Source of the DNA: Ferrovibrio terrae | GTDB lineage: Bacteria > Pseudomonadota > Alphaproteobacteria > Ferrovibrionales > Ferrovibrionaceae | Direction of reading: 5' to 3' | Length of the DNA: 64,000 bases | NCBI RefSeq assembly: GCF_007197755.1 | Contig: NZ_CP041636.1 | Location: 3,756,001-3,820,000, forward strand | Shown: positions 1 through 9,323 of the stretch, in pieces | Position numbering within the stretch: the stretch's first letter is position 1 | How the letters are laid out: every line of letters starts with the position of its first letter | Translations under genes and position numbers: made by a program | The notes under the pieces: generated by a model | The model's input: only the letters and a program-made list of their open reading frames with translations | Databases searched by the model: none | Told to the model about the DNA's origin: nothing

Positions 1-42
1 GACCACCACTGCGTTTCATAACCGGAACTCTCTGCTGGATGA

Positions 43-366
43 TTAGCGCTTGAACTTGAAGAAGCTCGCCGGGGTCATCAGCTGGGTCTGCTGGCCGGTC
101 AGATACCCGGCTTCGGCACTGGCCTTCAGGAAGGCCTGCCAGTCCGGGTCGGCCTGCATCCCGGCGCGCTTGGTCTCGCGATCGGCGGCGCTCTCATAGG
201 CCCAGATATGGATATAGGTGTTGATCGGTCCGGTCTCGGTGACCAGGAAGGCAACGGGCTGGCCGAGATGGCGGGTCTGCGGCGTGAAACCCAGCTTCTC
301 GTAGAGTTCAAGCTGCAGCTTGATGGTGCCGGGGCGGCAGGAATAGGTGCGGACGTCGAACAGCAT
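43..366 (-). CDS. NIPSNAP family protein
   Basis: A 107-residue protein that starts MLFDVRTY and has the compact alpha/beta layout of NIPSNAP proteins, a dimeric ferredoxin-like fold. Recognisable features are the N-terminal beta strand with the RTY motif, the central HIWAYES stretch and a C-terminal PASFFKF strand. The ATG at 366 was chosen because a GAGGAA ribosome site precedes it and because the family begins at this strand; the frame stays open upstream but the extra residues look non-coding. The biochemical role of bacterial NIPSNAP proteins is not settled, so no reaction is proposed. It is transcribed away from the aminotransferase gene, with about 185 bases of shared upstream DNA in which I see no clear operator. 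Confidence 0.8.
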   Translation of the reverse strand: MLFDVRTYSCRPGTIKLQLELYEKLGFTPQTRHLGQPVAFLVTETGPINTYIHIWAYESAADRETKRAGMQADPDWQAFLKASAEAGYLTGQQTQLMTPASFFKFKR

Positions 367-551
367 TTCCGAGGTTCCTCTGTATGAGGCAAAGGACACT
401 AGGCAAGCCGGCGCGGCCTCGCAAGCCTGCCGCCCGGCTTGTCCTGCCGAATGACGAGCCCCAGCACCAGGCGCGGCGTTTTGCACTGCACCGCCTTGTT
501 TGGCCGACGGAATCCCGTCATAAGCAGGGAAAGCCTGAACGGGAGGAAAGC

Positions 552-1745
552 ATGCAGATTGCCGCGCGGATGTCGCGTCTGGGTTCGGAAAGCGCGTTCG
601 AGGTTCTGGCGCGCGCCAAGGCGCTGGAGGCCCAGGGCAAGAGCATCATCAACCTTGGCATTGGCCAGCCCGATTTCCCCACACCGCCGCATGTGGTCGA
701 AGCCGCGATCAAGGCACTGCGCGACGGCCATCACGGCTATACGCCGGCCAACGGCATTCTCCCGTTGCGCGAAGCTGTCTGCGCCGAGATCGCTGGCCGC
801 TACAAGGTGAATGTCTCACCCGATCGCATCGTGATTGTGCCGGGCGGCAAGGTGACGATGGCTACCGCCATCGAAATGTTCGGCGAGCCCGGCGCCGAGA
901 TCATGTATCCCGATCCCGGTTTCCCGATTTACGAATCTCTCGTCAATTACACTGGCGCGAAACTCGCCGGCTATCCGCTGCTGGAAAAAAACGGCTTCGC
1001 CTTCCGCGCGGAGGACCTGCTGGCGCGCATCACGCCACAGACGCGGTTGCTGATCGTCAACTCGCCGGCCAACCCGACCGGCGGCGTCGCGCCGGCCTCT
1101 GAAGTGAAGAAACTGGTCGAAGGGCTGCAGCGCTTCCCGCATGTCACCATCATGGCCGACGAGATCTATTCGCGGCTGGTGCTGGATGGCGACGGCACGT
1201 ATGCAAGCTTCATCCCCTATCTCGACCAGTTGGCCGACCGGCTGATCATCCTGGAGGGCTGGTCGAAGACCTATGCCATGACCGGCTGGCGTCTGGGCTG
1301 GGGCCTGTGGCCGTCGCGGCTGGCCGAGCTGGCCACCAAGCTGGCGATCAACACCCATTCCTGCGTCAACGCCCCGACGCAGTTCGCCGGCATCGCGGCG
1401 CTGACCGGTCCGCAGGACGCCGTCGAGGAAATGCGCCTGGCCTTCCGCCGACGCCGCGACCTCTGCGTCGCCGGGCTGAACAAGATTCCGGGCATGTCCT
1501 GCATCAAACCCGAGGGCGCCTTCTATGCCTTCCCCAACATCACCGGGACCGGACTGAATGCCCGGCAGATGCAGGACGGCCTGCTGGAGCAGGCCGGCGT
1601 CGCCACCATCGCCGGCACCAGCTTTGGCAGCCATGGCGAGGGGTATATCCGGCTGTCTTTCGCTGCCTCGGATCAGGCCATCTCCGAAGCCCTGGAGCGC
1701 ATCGCGACGTTTCTCAGTCAGGTCAAGCCGAAACAATGGGCATAA
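552..1745 (+). CDS. PLP-dependent class I aminotransferase
   Basis: A 397-residue fold-type I aminotransferase of the aspartate/aromatic (I-gamma-like) group. Visible signatures are NLGIGQPDFPTP near residue 35, NSPANPTGG near 170, ADEIY near 202 and the PLP lysine in GWSKTYAMTGWRLGW (about K239), followed by a C-terminal YIRLSF that supplies the carboxylate-binding arginine. The ATG at 552 is preceded by a strong GGGAGGAAAG ribosome site, and the family's N-terminal helix begins directly there. The enzyme should transfer an amino group between an amino acid and a 2-oxo acid in the cytoplasm. Substrate cannot be read from the sequence; aspartate, alanine or aromatic amino acids are all possible. 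It precedes glnB by 171 bases but that gene has its own promoter. Confidence 0.88.
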   Translation: MQIAARMSRLGSESAFEVLARAKALEAQGKSIINLGIGQPDFPTPPHVVEAAIKALRDGHHGYTPANGILPLREAVCAEIAGRYKVNVSPDRIVIVPGGKVTMATAIEMFGEPGAEIMYPDPGFPIYESLVNYTGAKLAGYPLLEKNGFAFRAEDLLARITPQTRLLIVNSPANPTGGVAPASEVKKLVEGLQRFPHVTIMADEIYSRLVLDGDGTYASFIPYLDQLADRLIILEGWSKTYAMTGWRLGWGLWPSRLAELATKLAINTHSCVNAPTQFAGIAALTGPQDAVEEMRLAFRRRRDLCVAGLNKIPGMSCIKPEGAFYAFPNITGTGLNARQMQDGLLEQAGVATIAGTSFGSHGEGYIRLSFAASDQAISEALERIATFLSQVKPKQWA

Positions 1746-1853
1746 AATTGCCTGCTTTTTGTCCAAAGAGTATAAAAAATGATCAAACAGCCCCTGCACA
1801 CTTATCCACACCCCCGTCTGTAGCGGGAATCCTGCACGTTAAGGCCGGGTTAA

Positions 1854-2255
<402 letters not shown>

Positions 2256-2367
2256 CGGCGGAGCAGGAATTCTCCGCCTCCTCACCCTCATCGAGTACCG
2301 CCCTCTCCCGGGCCCGATCTCTGTGAGTCGTTACCAACCAGGGAAGAACTAGCAGGAAACAACAGCC

Positions 2368-3777
2368 ATGGCTGAAGCCAAATCCATCATCAAGCAGCTC
2401 AAGGAAAAGGAAGCCAAATACGTTGACTTCCGCTTCACCGATCCGCGCGGCAAGTGGCAGCATGTCGCCTTCGACATCACCATGATTGATGAGCCGACCC
2501 TGAAGGAAGGCATCATGTTCGACGGTTCGTCGATCGCCGGCTGGAAGGCGATCAACGAGTCCGACATGCTGCTGAAGCCGGACCTCGACAGCCTGACCTG
2601 GGACCCGTTCTCGGCGCAGACCACCGCGATCCTGTTCTGCGACGTGCTGGAGCCGCATGAAGGCACCCCTTATAACCGCTGCCCGCGTTCGATCGCCAAG
2701 GCTGCCGAAGCCTTCGTGAAGGCCAGCAAGGTGGGCGACACTGCCTACTTCGGTCCGGAAGCCGAGTTCTTCGTCTTCGACGACGTGCGCTTCAAGACCT
2801 CGATGAACGAAACCTTCGTCTATATGGACGACATCGAAGGCGACTACAATTCAGGCAAGGTTTACGAAGGTGGCAATATGGGCCACCGCGCGCCGATCAA
2901 GGGCGGCTACTTCCCGGTCGCCCCGCTCGATCAGGGCGGAGACCTGCGTTCGGAAATGCTCTCCACCATCGCCGCCATGGGCGTGACGGTCGAGAAGCAC
3001 CACCACGAGGTGGCGAACAGCCAGCACGAACTTGGCGTCAAGTTCGCGACCCTGCTGAAGTCCGCCGACAGCATGCAGATCTATAAGTACTGCGTGCACA
3101 ACGTGGCCCATGCCTGGGGCAAGACCGCGACCTTCATGCCGAAGCCCATCAAGGGCGATAACGGCTCGGGCATGCATGTGCACCAGTCGATCTGGAAGGG
3201 CGGCAAGCCGATGTTCGCCGGCAACAAGTATGCCGGCCTGAGCGAGATGGCGCTGTACTACATCGGCGGCATCATCAAGCACGCCAAGGCGCTGAATGCC
3301 TTCACCAACCCGCTGACCAACAGCTACAAGCGCCTGATCCCCGGCTTCGAAGCCCCGGTGCTGCTCGCCTACTCGGCGCGCAACCGTTCGGCTTCCTGCC
3401 GCATCCCGTTCGGCGCCGGTGAGAAAGCCAAGCGCGTTGAGGTCCGCTTCCCCGATCCGGGCGCGAACCCCTACCTCGCTTACTCGGCCATGCTGATGGC
3501 CGGTCTCGATGGCATCAAGAACAAGATCCATCCCGGCCCGGCCATGGACAAGAACCTGTATGACCTGCCGGCTGAAGAGCTGAAGAAGGTTCCGCAGGTT
3601 TGCGGTTCCTTGCGTGAAGCGCTCGAAGCCCTGGACAAGGACCGTGCCTTCCTGAAGGCCGGTGGTGTGTTCAACGACGACTTCATCGACTCCTACATGG
3701 AACTGAAGTGGGACGAGGTGTACGCCTTCGAGCACACCCCGCATCCGATTGAGTTCTCGATGTACTACTCGGTCTAA
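2368..3777 (+). CDS. glnA: Type I glutamine synthetase
   Basis: A 469-residue dodecameric GSI-beta glutamine synthetase, which condenses glutamate and ammonia with ATP hydrolysis. Signatures seen are [11 protein letters not shown] near residue 50, the metal-ligand region [11 protein letters not shown], the ATP-binding [16 protein letters not shown] segment, the glutamate-binding NRSASCRIP and the adenylylation site NLYDLP with its tyrosine at about 398. The adenylylation tyrosine implies control by GlnE together with PII, encoded just upstream. A GCAGGAAAC ribosome site precedes the ATG. Length and motifs are complete, and a strong hairpin terminator follows the gene. Confidence 0.97.
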   Translation: MAEAKSIIKQLKEKEAKYVDFRFTDPRGKWQHVAFDITMIDEPTLKEGIMFDGSSIAGWKAINESDMLLKPDLDSLTWDPFSAQTTAILFCDVLEPHEGTPYNRCPRSIAKAAEAFVKASKVGDTAYFGPEAEFFVFDDVRFKTSMNETFVYMDDIEGDYNSGKVYEGGNMGHRAPIKGGYFPVAPLDQGGDLRSEMLSTIAAMGVTVEKHHHEVANSQHELGVKFATLLKSADSMQIYKYCVHNVAHAWGKTATFMPKPIKGDNGSGMHVHQSIWKGGKPMFAGNKYAGLSEMALYYIGGIIKHAKALNAFTNPLTNSYKRLIPGFEAPVLLAYSARNRSASCRIPFGAGEKAKRVEVRFPDPGANPYLAYSAMLMAGLDGIKNKIHPGPAMDKNLYDLPAEELKKVPQVCGSLREALEALDKDRAFLKAGGVFNDDFIDSYMELKWDEVYAFEHTPHPIEFSMYYSV

Positions 3778-3827
3778 GACCGAAGACGTACTTCCCTGGG
3801 CCGCGGCTTCACAGCCGGGTGTCCAAC

Positions 3828-3863
3828 AAGCCCCGCCGGTTCCTGCCGGCGGGGCTTTCTTTT
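3828..3863 (+). terminator. Rho-independent terminator after glnA
   Basis: An inverted repeat AAGCCCCGCCGG / CCGGCGGGGCTT encloses a short loop and is followed by TTTCTTTT. The stem is about twelve pairs and very GC-rich. It closes the glnB-glnA unit 51 bases after the glnA stop. Confidence 0.9.
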
Positions 3864-3920
3864 GCCTGCCGCGCATAACGGATGGGAGTATATTCGCCTC
3901 ACCCTAAAGGGGAGGATGCC

Positions 3921-4163
3921 ATGACCAAGCAAAAAACCATCGCCACCGCCGCTCTCGCCGCCCTGTTCAGCCTCGGCCTTGCCGGCGCAGCCTTTGCACA
4001 GGCCACTCCAGCCGCGCCGCCTGCCAATGCTCAGAAAGGCCAGGCGATGAAGGATGACAAGGCAGCGAAAGACAAAGCCGCCAAGGACAAGAAAGCCCAG
4101 GGTCAGAAGAAGGGCATGGATAACGGCAAGAAAATCGGGATGGACAAGAAAAAACCCAGCTAG
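3921..4163 (+). CDS. Small exported Lys/Ala/Asp-rich protein
   Basis: An 80-residue protein with a clear Sec signal peptide (MTKQKTIATAALAALFSLGL, cleavage after AAFA near residue 24). The mature part is low complexity: a short Ala/Pro stretch and then repeated KDKAAKDK-type units ending in a glycine/lysine tail. A good AGGGGAGGA ribosome site precedes the ATG at 3921. The mature protein should be periplasmic, highly basic and probably disordered. I do not recognise a family and propose no function. It has its own position after the glnA terminator, so it is probably transcribed separately. Confidence 0.7.
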   Translation: MTKQKTIATAALAALFSLGLAGAAFAQATPAAPPANAQKGQAMKDDKAAKDKAAKDKKAQGQKKGMDNGKKIGMDKKKPS

Positions 4164-4256
4164 CCCTGTTACCCCGTTTCTGTTTTTTCACCTTCCGCCG
4201 GTACGCCCCACCCCCTATCATTGGCTTGGGTTGGGTGCGGCAGGTGATGGTGTGAT

Positions 4257-4907
4257 ATGCGGGCGGGGTTCAAGGCTGTGGCTATTCTGGCGCTGCTGCT
4301 GACCGGCGGCTGCGCGAAAGATTTCAACACCACGAATACAGCGCGCTACCACGATGCCGGCACGCGCGCCGAAGCAGTGCGTGACTTCCCGCAGGCAGAA
4401 GAGTATTACGGCCGCGCACTGGTCTGGGCCGGCACCGAACACGTGCCCGCCTCGCTGCTCTCGCTCACCATGTACAATCTTGGCCGCATGAAGGGCCATG
4501 CCTGCAAGTTCGACGAAGCGCGCGAACTGCTGCTCACGTCGCTGGCACTGGAAGAGTCCACCTCCGGCCCGTCCAGCGCGCAGGTCTCGCGCCGGCTTTT
4601 TGAACTGGGGCGGCTCTACTACGATCGCCGCCTCTATGCCGAGTCGGTGCCTTACTATGCCCAGGGCGTCGCCATGGTGCGCCGCCTGAAGCTGGAAGCG
4701 GACGAGCCGGTCACCTTCACCGAGGCGCTGCAGGACTATGCCAATGCGCTGCGTGAGGCCGGCGACCGGCGCCTGGCCGACAGCCTGAGCGGAGAGATCA
4801 CCGCGCGGCGCAACCAGGAGGTCGGCACCCGGCCGCGCTACCTGATCGCCCGCTACAGCCCGTCCTGCCGGAACGGCCATATGCTGGTCTATAACGGCCG
4901 CGCCTGA
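4257..4907 (+). CDS. TPR-like lipoprotein of unknown function
   Basis: A 216-residue protein with a lipoprotein signal peptide: hydrophobic segment ILALLL followed by the lipobox LTGGC, so residue 19 or so would be the lipidated cysteine. The rest consists of helical repeats resembling tetratricopeptide units (AEEYYGRALVWAG, ARELLLTSLALEES, YYDRRLYAESVPYYAQG), ending near residue 185. TPR lipoproteins act as periplasmic scaffolds, but no partner is evident here. The ATG at 4257 has only a weak ribosome site. The next gene, trkH, starts 72 bases later on the same strand and may be cotranscribed. Confidence 0.7.
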   Translation: MRAGFKAVAILALLLTGGCAKDFNTTNTARYHDAGTRAEAVRDFPQAEEYYGRALVWAGTEHVPASLLSLTMYNLGRMKGHACKFDEARELLLTSLALEESTSGPSSAQVSRRLFELGRLYYDRRLYAESVPYYAQGVAMVRRLKLEADEPVTFTEALQDYANALREAGDRRLADSLSGEITARRNQEVGTRPRYLIARYSPSCRNGHMLVYNGRA

Positions 4908-4979
4908 GCGCCCCAGCACCTGTGGCCTGACACCGGGCCCCCTTGATTCTCCGGGGCGGCCCGACCACACTCCGCGCCG

Positions 4980-6461
4980 ATGAGCAACGCCGTCGTCAGC
5001 CCGCAGAAGATTACAGTCCGACCCGGACCGATCATGTTTTTCGTCGGCGTCGTCAGCTGCTGTATCGGCTTTGCCATGCTGGCGCCGATGCTGGTCGACA
5101 TCGCTGATGACCACGAGGACTACGCCGTCTTCCTGGTCTGCGCCACCGGCACGCTGTTCCTCGGCGCTGGCCTGGCCTTTGCCACTTACGACCGCGGCCA
5201 GAAGATCACCCTGAACGAGACGCTGCTGCTGCTGCCGGCCACCTGGCTGACTGTCAGCCTGGTGAGCGCGGTGCCCTTCATGCTGTCGGAACTGCAGATG
5301 CCATTGGCCGATGCGGTCTTCGAAGCTGTTTCCGGCCTGACCAACACCGGCTCCACCGTAATTGTCGGACTGGATGACCTGCCGCGCGGCCTGCTGATGT
5401 GGCGCTCGCTGCTGATGTGGATCGGCGGGTTTGGCGTCGTCACCATTGCCGTGCTGGCGCTGCCTTTCCTGCGCATCGGTGGCCTGCAGCTGTTCAGCCT
5501 CGACCTGTCGCCCAATTCCAGCAAGTTTCTGCCACGCATCACTGAAGTGGTGAAGCAGATCGGCGTTATTTACGCGCTCCTTACCTTCGCCTGCACTTTC
5601 GCCTTCTGGGTGGCGGGGATGAGCTTCTTCGATGCCATCAACCATGCCATGACGGCGCTCGCCACCGGCGGCTATTCCACCCACGACGCCGGTTTTGGCT
5701 TTTTCGAGAGCGCGGCCATCGAATGGGTGGCCGTCGTCTTCATGATGCTCGGCGCCATGCCCTTCGGCCTCTACATCCTTGCCACCTACGGCCGGCCCGA
5801 GATGCTGTGGCGTGACGAGCAGGTGCGCCTGTTTCTCGCCATTATTGCCGCGTCTACCGCGATGATCGCGCTGTGGCGGCTGGTGCATGAGGACCTTGGG
5901 GTCTGGGAAGCCATCCGCAGTGCCGCCTTTGCCGTGGTCGCCACGATCACGACCTCCGGCTTCACCGGTCACGATTACTCGCTCTGGGGCGGCTTTCCCG
6001 AAACGGTTGCCTTCCTGCTGATGCTGATCGGCGGCTGCACCGGATCGACGGTGGGTGGCATCAAGGTCTTTCGTGTTCTGATCATGCTCAAAACCCTGCG
6101 CATGCAGGTGCGGCGCCAGATTTATCCGCATGGCGCTTTCCGCGTCACCTTCAATGGCGACACGGTGTCTGATGCCATTCGCACTGGTGTCGCCACCTAT
6201 ATATTCACCTACCTGCTGCTGCTTGTGATGCTGATGCTGGCAATTTCGGCCTTCGGACTGAATTTCACCGAAAGCCTCGGTGCGGCAGCCACCGCGCTGG
6301 GTAACGTCGGCCCCGGCCTCGGCCCCAACAGCGGCCCCTGCTGCACCTTCAAGGAAGTGCCGGCCGGTGTAAAATGGCTGATGTCGTTCGGCATGTTGGC
6401 CGGGCGACTGGAAATCCTGATCCTGCTGATCCCGTTCAGCCGCTCTTTCTGGCGGAACTGA
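4980..6461 (+). CDS. trkH: TrkH-type potassium uptake membrane protein
   Basis: A 493-residue polytopic inner-membrane protein of the TrkH/KtrB superfamily, which conducts K+ inward and normally works with the cytoplasmic NAD-binding protein TrkA. Four pore-loop repeats are visible around glycine-containing selectivity-filter segments: SGLTNTGST, ALATGGYST, TTSGFTG and TALGNVGPGLG. The C-terminus GRLEILILLIPFSRSFWR is the family hallmark. Length matches TrkH. No trkA gene lies in this window, so the regulatory subunit must be elsewhere. Confidence 0.93.
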   Translation: MSNAVVSPQKITVRPGPIMFFVGVVSCCIGFAMLAPMLVDIADDHEDYAVFLVCATGTLFLGAGLAFATYDRGQKITLNETLLLLPATWLTVSLVSAVPFMLSELQMPLADAVFEAVSGLTNTGSTVIVGLDDLPRGLLMWRSLLMWIGGFGVVTIAVLALPFLRIGGLQLFSLDLSPNSSKFLPRITEVVKQIGVIYALLTFACTFAFWVAGMSFFDAINHAMTALATGGYSTHDAGFGFFESAAIEWVAVVFMMLGAMPFGLYILATYGRPEMLWRDEQVRLFLAIIAASTAMIALWRLVHEDLGVWEAIRSAAFAVVATITTSGFTGHDYSLWGGFPETVAFLLMLIGGCTGSTVGGIKVFRVLIMLKTLRMQVRRQIYPHGAFRVTFNGDTVSDAIRTGVATYIFTYLLLLVMLMLAISAFGLNFTESLGAAATALGNVGPGLGPNSGPCCTFKEVPAGVKWLMSFGMLAGRLEILILLIPFSRSFWRN

Positions 6462-6550
6462 TCCCCTCGGCAACTGACGTGACGGCCGTCACTGGCCGTT
6501 CACACACCCATCTTGCGGGCCCATCGGGGCAATCTAATCTCGTAAGCACC

Positions 6551-7609
6551 ATGCGCCGCCACCTGCTCTCCCTGCCATTACTGCCACTCCTGGCACTGAC
6601 CGGCTGCGCTTCCAGCACCGAGATACCGATGCCGAACAAGCCTGCCCATCACCTGGCCGACGGACGCTTCCGCAATCCCTATAACGACAATCCGCCGGCG
6701 CCAGCGACGCTCGGTGACCGAATTCCGTTTTTCTGGGGCATGATGTGGAAGGGCTTCGACATCGTGACGGTGCCCGAGGGCCATGTATTGCCTAAGGCCG
6801 AAGTCTTGGCCGGGCTGCAGCGCCATCATAACGCCGACAGCTACACCTGGCTCGGCCATGCTGCTTTCCTGATCAAACTCGGCGGCGCCACCATCCTGAC
6901 CGACCCCTATCTGTCTGAGGTCGCCGGACCGTTCAATGCCTTCGGACCGAAACGCTACGTGCCGTCCGCCCTGTCACCGGCTGAGCTGCCGCCCATCGAT
7001 ATTCTGACGCTGAGCCACAATCACTACGACCACCTCGACCTGAAAGCTATCGCGGCGATTCCAAACAAAGACAGGATCAGCGTGGTGGTGCCGCTTGGTC
7101 TCGGCGTGTATTTCCGCGACTCCGACTATACCGATGTGACCGAACTCGACTGGTACGACAGCATCGAGCGCAAGGGTGTCCTCGTGACGGTAACGCCTGC
7201 GGTGCATTTTTCACGCCGCGGCCTGTTCGACGGCAACCGCACGCTCTGGGCCGGTTTTACCTATGCGGCCGGCGGCCGCAAATTGTATTTCTCGGGCGAC
7301 ACCACATATGGCACGGTCTTCCGCGAAATCGGCAGGAAGCTCGGCCCGTTCGACACCGCCTTCATCGGCATCGGCGCCTATGAACCGCAGACCATCATGC
7401 GCAGCAGCCACACCACGCCCGAACAGGCTGCCCAGTTGGCCCGGGATGTTGGCGCGCGGCGCGTGATCGGCATGCACTGGGGCACGGTTGTGCTCAGCAA
7501 TGAACCACCTTTCGAGGCGCCGGACCGCCTGCGCGCGGGTGCGGCTGCCGCAGGCTATGCGCCAGGCGAAGCCGATGTGATGCCAATCGGGGCGACGAGA
7601 GCTTTCTGA
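6551..7609 (+). CDS. MBL-fold metallo-hydrolase lipoprotein (UlaG/NAPE-PLD-like)
   Basis: A 352-residue protein with a lipoprotein signal (LLALTGC) followed by a metallo-beta-lactamase domain. Metal-binding motifs are LTLSHNHYDHLDL (the HxHxDH signature, here HNHYDH), a second histidine in AVHFS, the aspartate in YFSGDTTYG and the terminal histidine in GMHWGT. The domain order and the WLGHAAFLIKLGG and ILTDPYLSE segments resemble the RomA / N-acyl-phosphatidylethanolamine phospholipase D branch. It is probably an envelope-anchored hydrolase, but its substrate is unknown. The start at 6551 was chosen because the signal peptide begins there. It is separate from trkH by 89 bases. Confidence 0.82.
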   Translation: MRRHLLSLPLLPLLALTGCASSTEIPMPNKPAHHLADGRFRNPYNDNPPAPATLGDRIPFFWGMMWKGFDIVTVPEGHVLPKAEVLAGLQRHHNADSYTWLGHAAFLIKLGGATILTDPYLSEVAGPFNAFGPKRYVPSALSPAELPPIDILTLSHNHYDHLDLKAIAAIPNKDRISVVVPLGLGVYFRDSDYTDVTELDWYDSIERKGVLVTVTPAVHFSRRGLFDGNRTLWAGFTYAAGGRKLYFSGDTTYGTVFREIGRKLGPFDTAFIGIGAYEPQTIMRSSHTTPEQAAQLARDVGARRVIGMHWGTVVLSNEPPFEAPDRLRAGAAAAGYAPGEADVMPIGATRAF

Positions 7610-7673
7610 CCGGAACTTTCGCGGCCTTCCGCCATTTACTCCCAGCCTGCCCCAAGACGTCTGAGGAGTGCCC

Positions 7674-7985
7674 ATGGCCAGCGAATCCCTGCATGCCCCA
7701 CGCGAACGTCTTTCGAAAAAGACGATCTCGATGCATCACGCCATCGTCTCACTGATGGAGGAGTTGGAAGCGGTCGACTGGTATCGTCAGCGCGCCGACG
7801 ACTGCGAAGACGAGTCGCTCAAAGCCATTCTGCTGCACAACATGCGCGAAGAGATCGAGCATGCCGCGATGGCACTGGAATGGCTGCGCCGCAACGACGA
7901 GCACTTCCAGGAACAGCTCAAGGAATACCTGTTCACCGAGAAGGACATCGTCGCCGCCGAAAAGACGGCGATGGGCCGGGAATAG
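7674..7985 (+). CDS. Encapsulated-ferritin-like (EncFtn) protein without targeting tail
   Basis: A 103-residue two-helix ferritin-like protein closely resembling the encapsulin cargo ferritin EncFtn of Rhodospirillum rubrum. The two family signatures are present: MEELEAVDWYRQR (E29, E30, E32, W36, Y37) and REEIEHAAMALEWLRR (E60, H63), which carry the ferroxidase ligands. EncFtn forms decamers that oxidise Fe2+ and normally enter an encapsulin nanocompartment. This copy stops soon after YLFTEKDIVAAEK and lacks the C-terminal localisation peptide, and no encapsulin shell gene is adjacent. A GAGGA site lies six bases before the ATG at 7674; a GTG at 7668 in the same frame is too close to that site. 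It is convergent with the RidA gene. Confidence 0.85.
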   Translation: MASESLHAPRERLSKKTISMHHAIVSLMEELEAVDWYRQRADDCEDESLKAILLHNMREEIEHAAMALEWLRRNDEHFQEQLKEYLFTEKDIVAAEKTAMGRE

Positions 7986-7996
7986 ATGAACCTGGG

Positions 7997-8383
7997 CTAG
8001 CCAGCCGCCACGATCTCCAGCTCCACCAGCCATTCCGGTACCAGCGTCTGCACCACGATGGCGGTCGTCGGCACCACGCGGCCCTTCAGTGCGGCGACAC
8101 GCGCGTTCTGATTGGCCTCGACATAGGCCGGATCGCGCAGATAGCTGGTGATGCGGACGATATTGTCCACCGTCATGTCGGCGCTGGCCAGAATGGCGCG
8201 CAGGTTGTTCCAGATCAGCGCCAGTTGCTCGTCCAGCGTCTTGCCGGCCGCGCCGCTTTCATCCAGTCCCATCGTGCCGGCGACATAGAGGAAGCGTGAC
8301 GGATTGCGCACTTCCAGCGCATGAATGTAGTCCGGCGTGGCGGCATAGACGCCTTTGGTCGGATTGCGGGTGATGGTTTCCAT
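7997..8383 (-). CDS. RidA/YjgF family protein lacking the catalytic arginine
   Basis: A 128-residue protein of the Rid (YjgF/YER057c/UK114) family, recognisable from FLYVAGTMGLDESG, the central helix DEQLALIWNNLRAILASADM and the terminal PEWLVELEIVA strand. Archetypal RidA uses an arginine in the P(A/S)R(A/S) context to deaminate 2-aminoacrylate; here the equivalent stretch is VVPTTAIVVQTL without arginine, so classical deaminase activity is unlikely. The ATG at 8383 has an AAAGGG ribosome site; a GTG nine bases upstream overlaps that site. The gene follows the PfpI-family gene by 13 bases and probably forms a two-gene operon with it. Confidence 0.8.
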   Translation of the reverse strand: METITRNPTKGVYAATPDYIHALEVRNPSRFLYVAGTMGLDESGAAGKTLDEQLALIWNNLRAILASADMTVDNIVRITSYLRDPAYVEANQNARVAALKGRVVPTTAIVVQTLVPEWLVELEIVAAG

Positions 8384-8396
8384 GGTCGTCACCCTT

Positions 8397-9086
8397 TCAG
8401 TCTGGCCCGTTAAGTCTGGCCAGGGCGCGGGCGTCGACCTCCTGCATCATGGTCGCATAGGGTCCGAGCTTTCCGCGTAAGCTTTCTACCGTTGCCGGAT
8501 CGGCCGTGGCCGGCGACCCGCCATAGGGCGGCTGCGGCTCGTATTCGATCTGCAATTGGATTTCCCGCGCCGCCTGCTCGCCCGCCAGTGCCTGCACCAG
8601 CACCAAACCGAAATCGATCCCGGCCGTGACGCCACCTCCGGTCACGCGGTTGCGGTCGGTGACGACGCGTTCAGACACCGGTATCGCGCCAAACGTCGCA
8701 AGGCGTTCGATCGACATCCAGTGCGTGGTTGCGCGATAGCCTTTGAGCAGCCCGGCCGCCGCCAGTACCAGTGCGCCGGTGCAGACTGCCGTGACATAGC
8801 GGCAGCCCGGCGCCTGTGCGTTGAGGAACTTCAGCGTGGCAGCGTCTTCCATGACCTGAAGATGCCCCGGCCCGCCGGGAACGCAGACGATGTCGAGCTG
8901 CGGGCAGTCGGCATAGGTCGTGGTCGGCAGGATGGTGAGGCCGGCACTGCTGCTCTTCACCGGCTGCATATCTGGTGCCAGCAGGTGGCAGGTTGCGCCG
9001 GGCAGCTTGGAAAACACCTCCCACGGCCCGGTGAGGTCAAGCTGGGTCAGGTTCGGAAACAGCACAAAACCGATCTGCAGGGACAT
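8397..9086 (-). CDS. DJ-1/PfpI family protein (isonitrile hydratase-like)
   Basis: A 229-residue DJ-1/PfpI superfamily protein. The nucleophile elbow is VTAVCTGALVLAAAGLL with the reactive cysteine at about residue 102, and the N-terminal GFVLFPNLTQLDLTGPWEVF is characteristic of the group containing isonitrile hydratase (InhA) and the N-terminal domain of AraC-type GlxA regulators. There is no C-terminal AraC domain, so it is a stand-alone enzyme. The substrate is not readable; isonitrile hydration is the closest characterised activity. It is the first gene of a putative operon with the RidA-like gene downstream. Confidence 0.82.
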   Translation of the reverse strand: MSLQIGFVLFPNLTQLDLTGPWEVFSKLPGATCHLLAPDMQPVKSSSAGLTILPTTTYADCPQLDIVCVPGGPGHLQVMEDAATLKFLNAQAPGCRYVTAVCTGALVLAAAGLLKGYRATTHWMSIERLATFGAIPVSERVVTDRNRVTGGGVTAGIDFGLVLVQALAGEQAAREIQLQIEYEPQPPYGGSPATADPATVESLRGKLGPYATMMQEVDARALARLNGPD

Positions 9087-9255
9087 GACGGCCTCCCGGT
9101 TGGAACAAGGTCAGAATGTTTTGATGCCCAGGCGAGCGGCGCGGCAGAATCCGCGCTCCCCGGTGGAACCACCTTGTCTCGCCAGTCGCGCCGATGCGGC
9201 CAGTGTGATGGATGCGCCGCCACGCTTCAATCGTGGAATTGCACCGGTTCATTTT

Positions 9256-9282
9256 GGATTCCCGCTTTCGCGGAAATGATGA
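9256..9282. repeat. Short palindromic intergenic repeat, copy 1
   Basis: The element GATTCCCGCTTTCGCGGAAATGATG has a near-perfect inverted repeat (ATTCCCGC / GCGGAAAT). A second copy with a perfect inverted repeat is at 58215-58240. Both are in intergenic DNA near gene ends. It resembles the small ATTCCCGC...GCGGGAAT elements common in proteobacterial genomes. Confidence 0.7.
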
Positions 9283-9323
9283 AAATGGGAAACTGCGGTG
9301 AAATTTTTTACCGGAGCCGCCCC

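Noticed and set aside
4218-6473. A 751-codon open frame on the minus strand
   Set aside because: It is the shadow of trkH and the preceding lipoprotein gene in a GC-rich genome; its translation is rich in His, Gln, Gly and Arg with no family features.
7668-7670. GTG as alternative start for the EncFtn-like protein
   Set aside because: It overlaps the ribosome site GAGGA; the ATG at 7674 has correct spacing.
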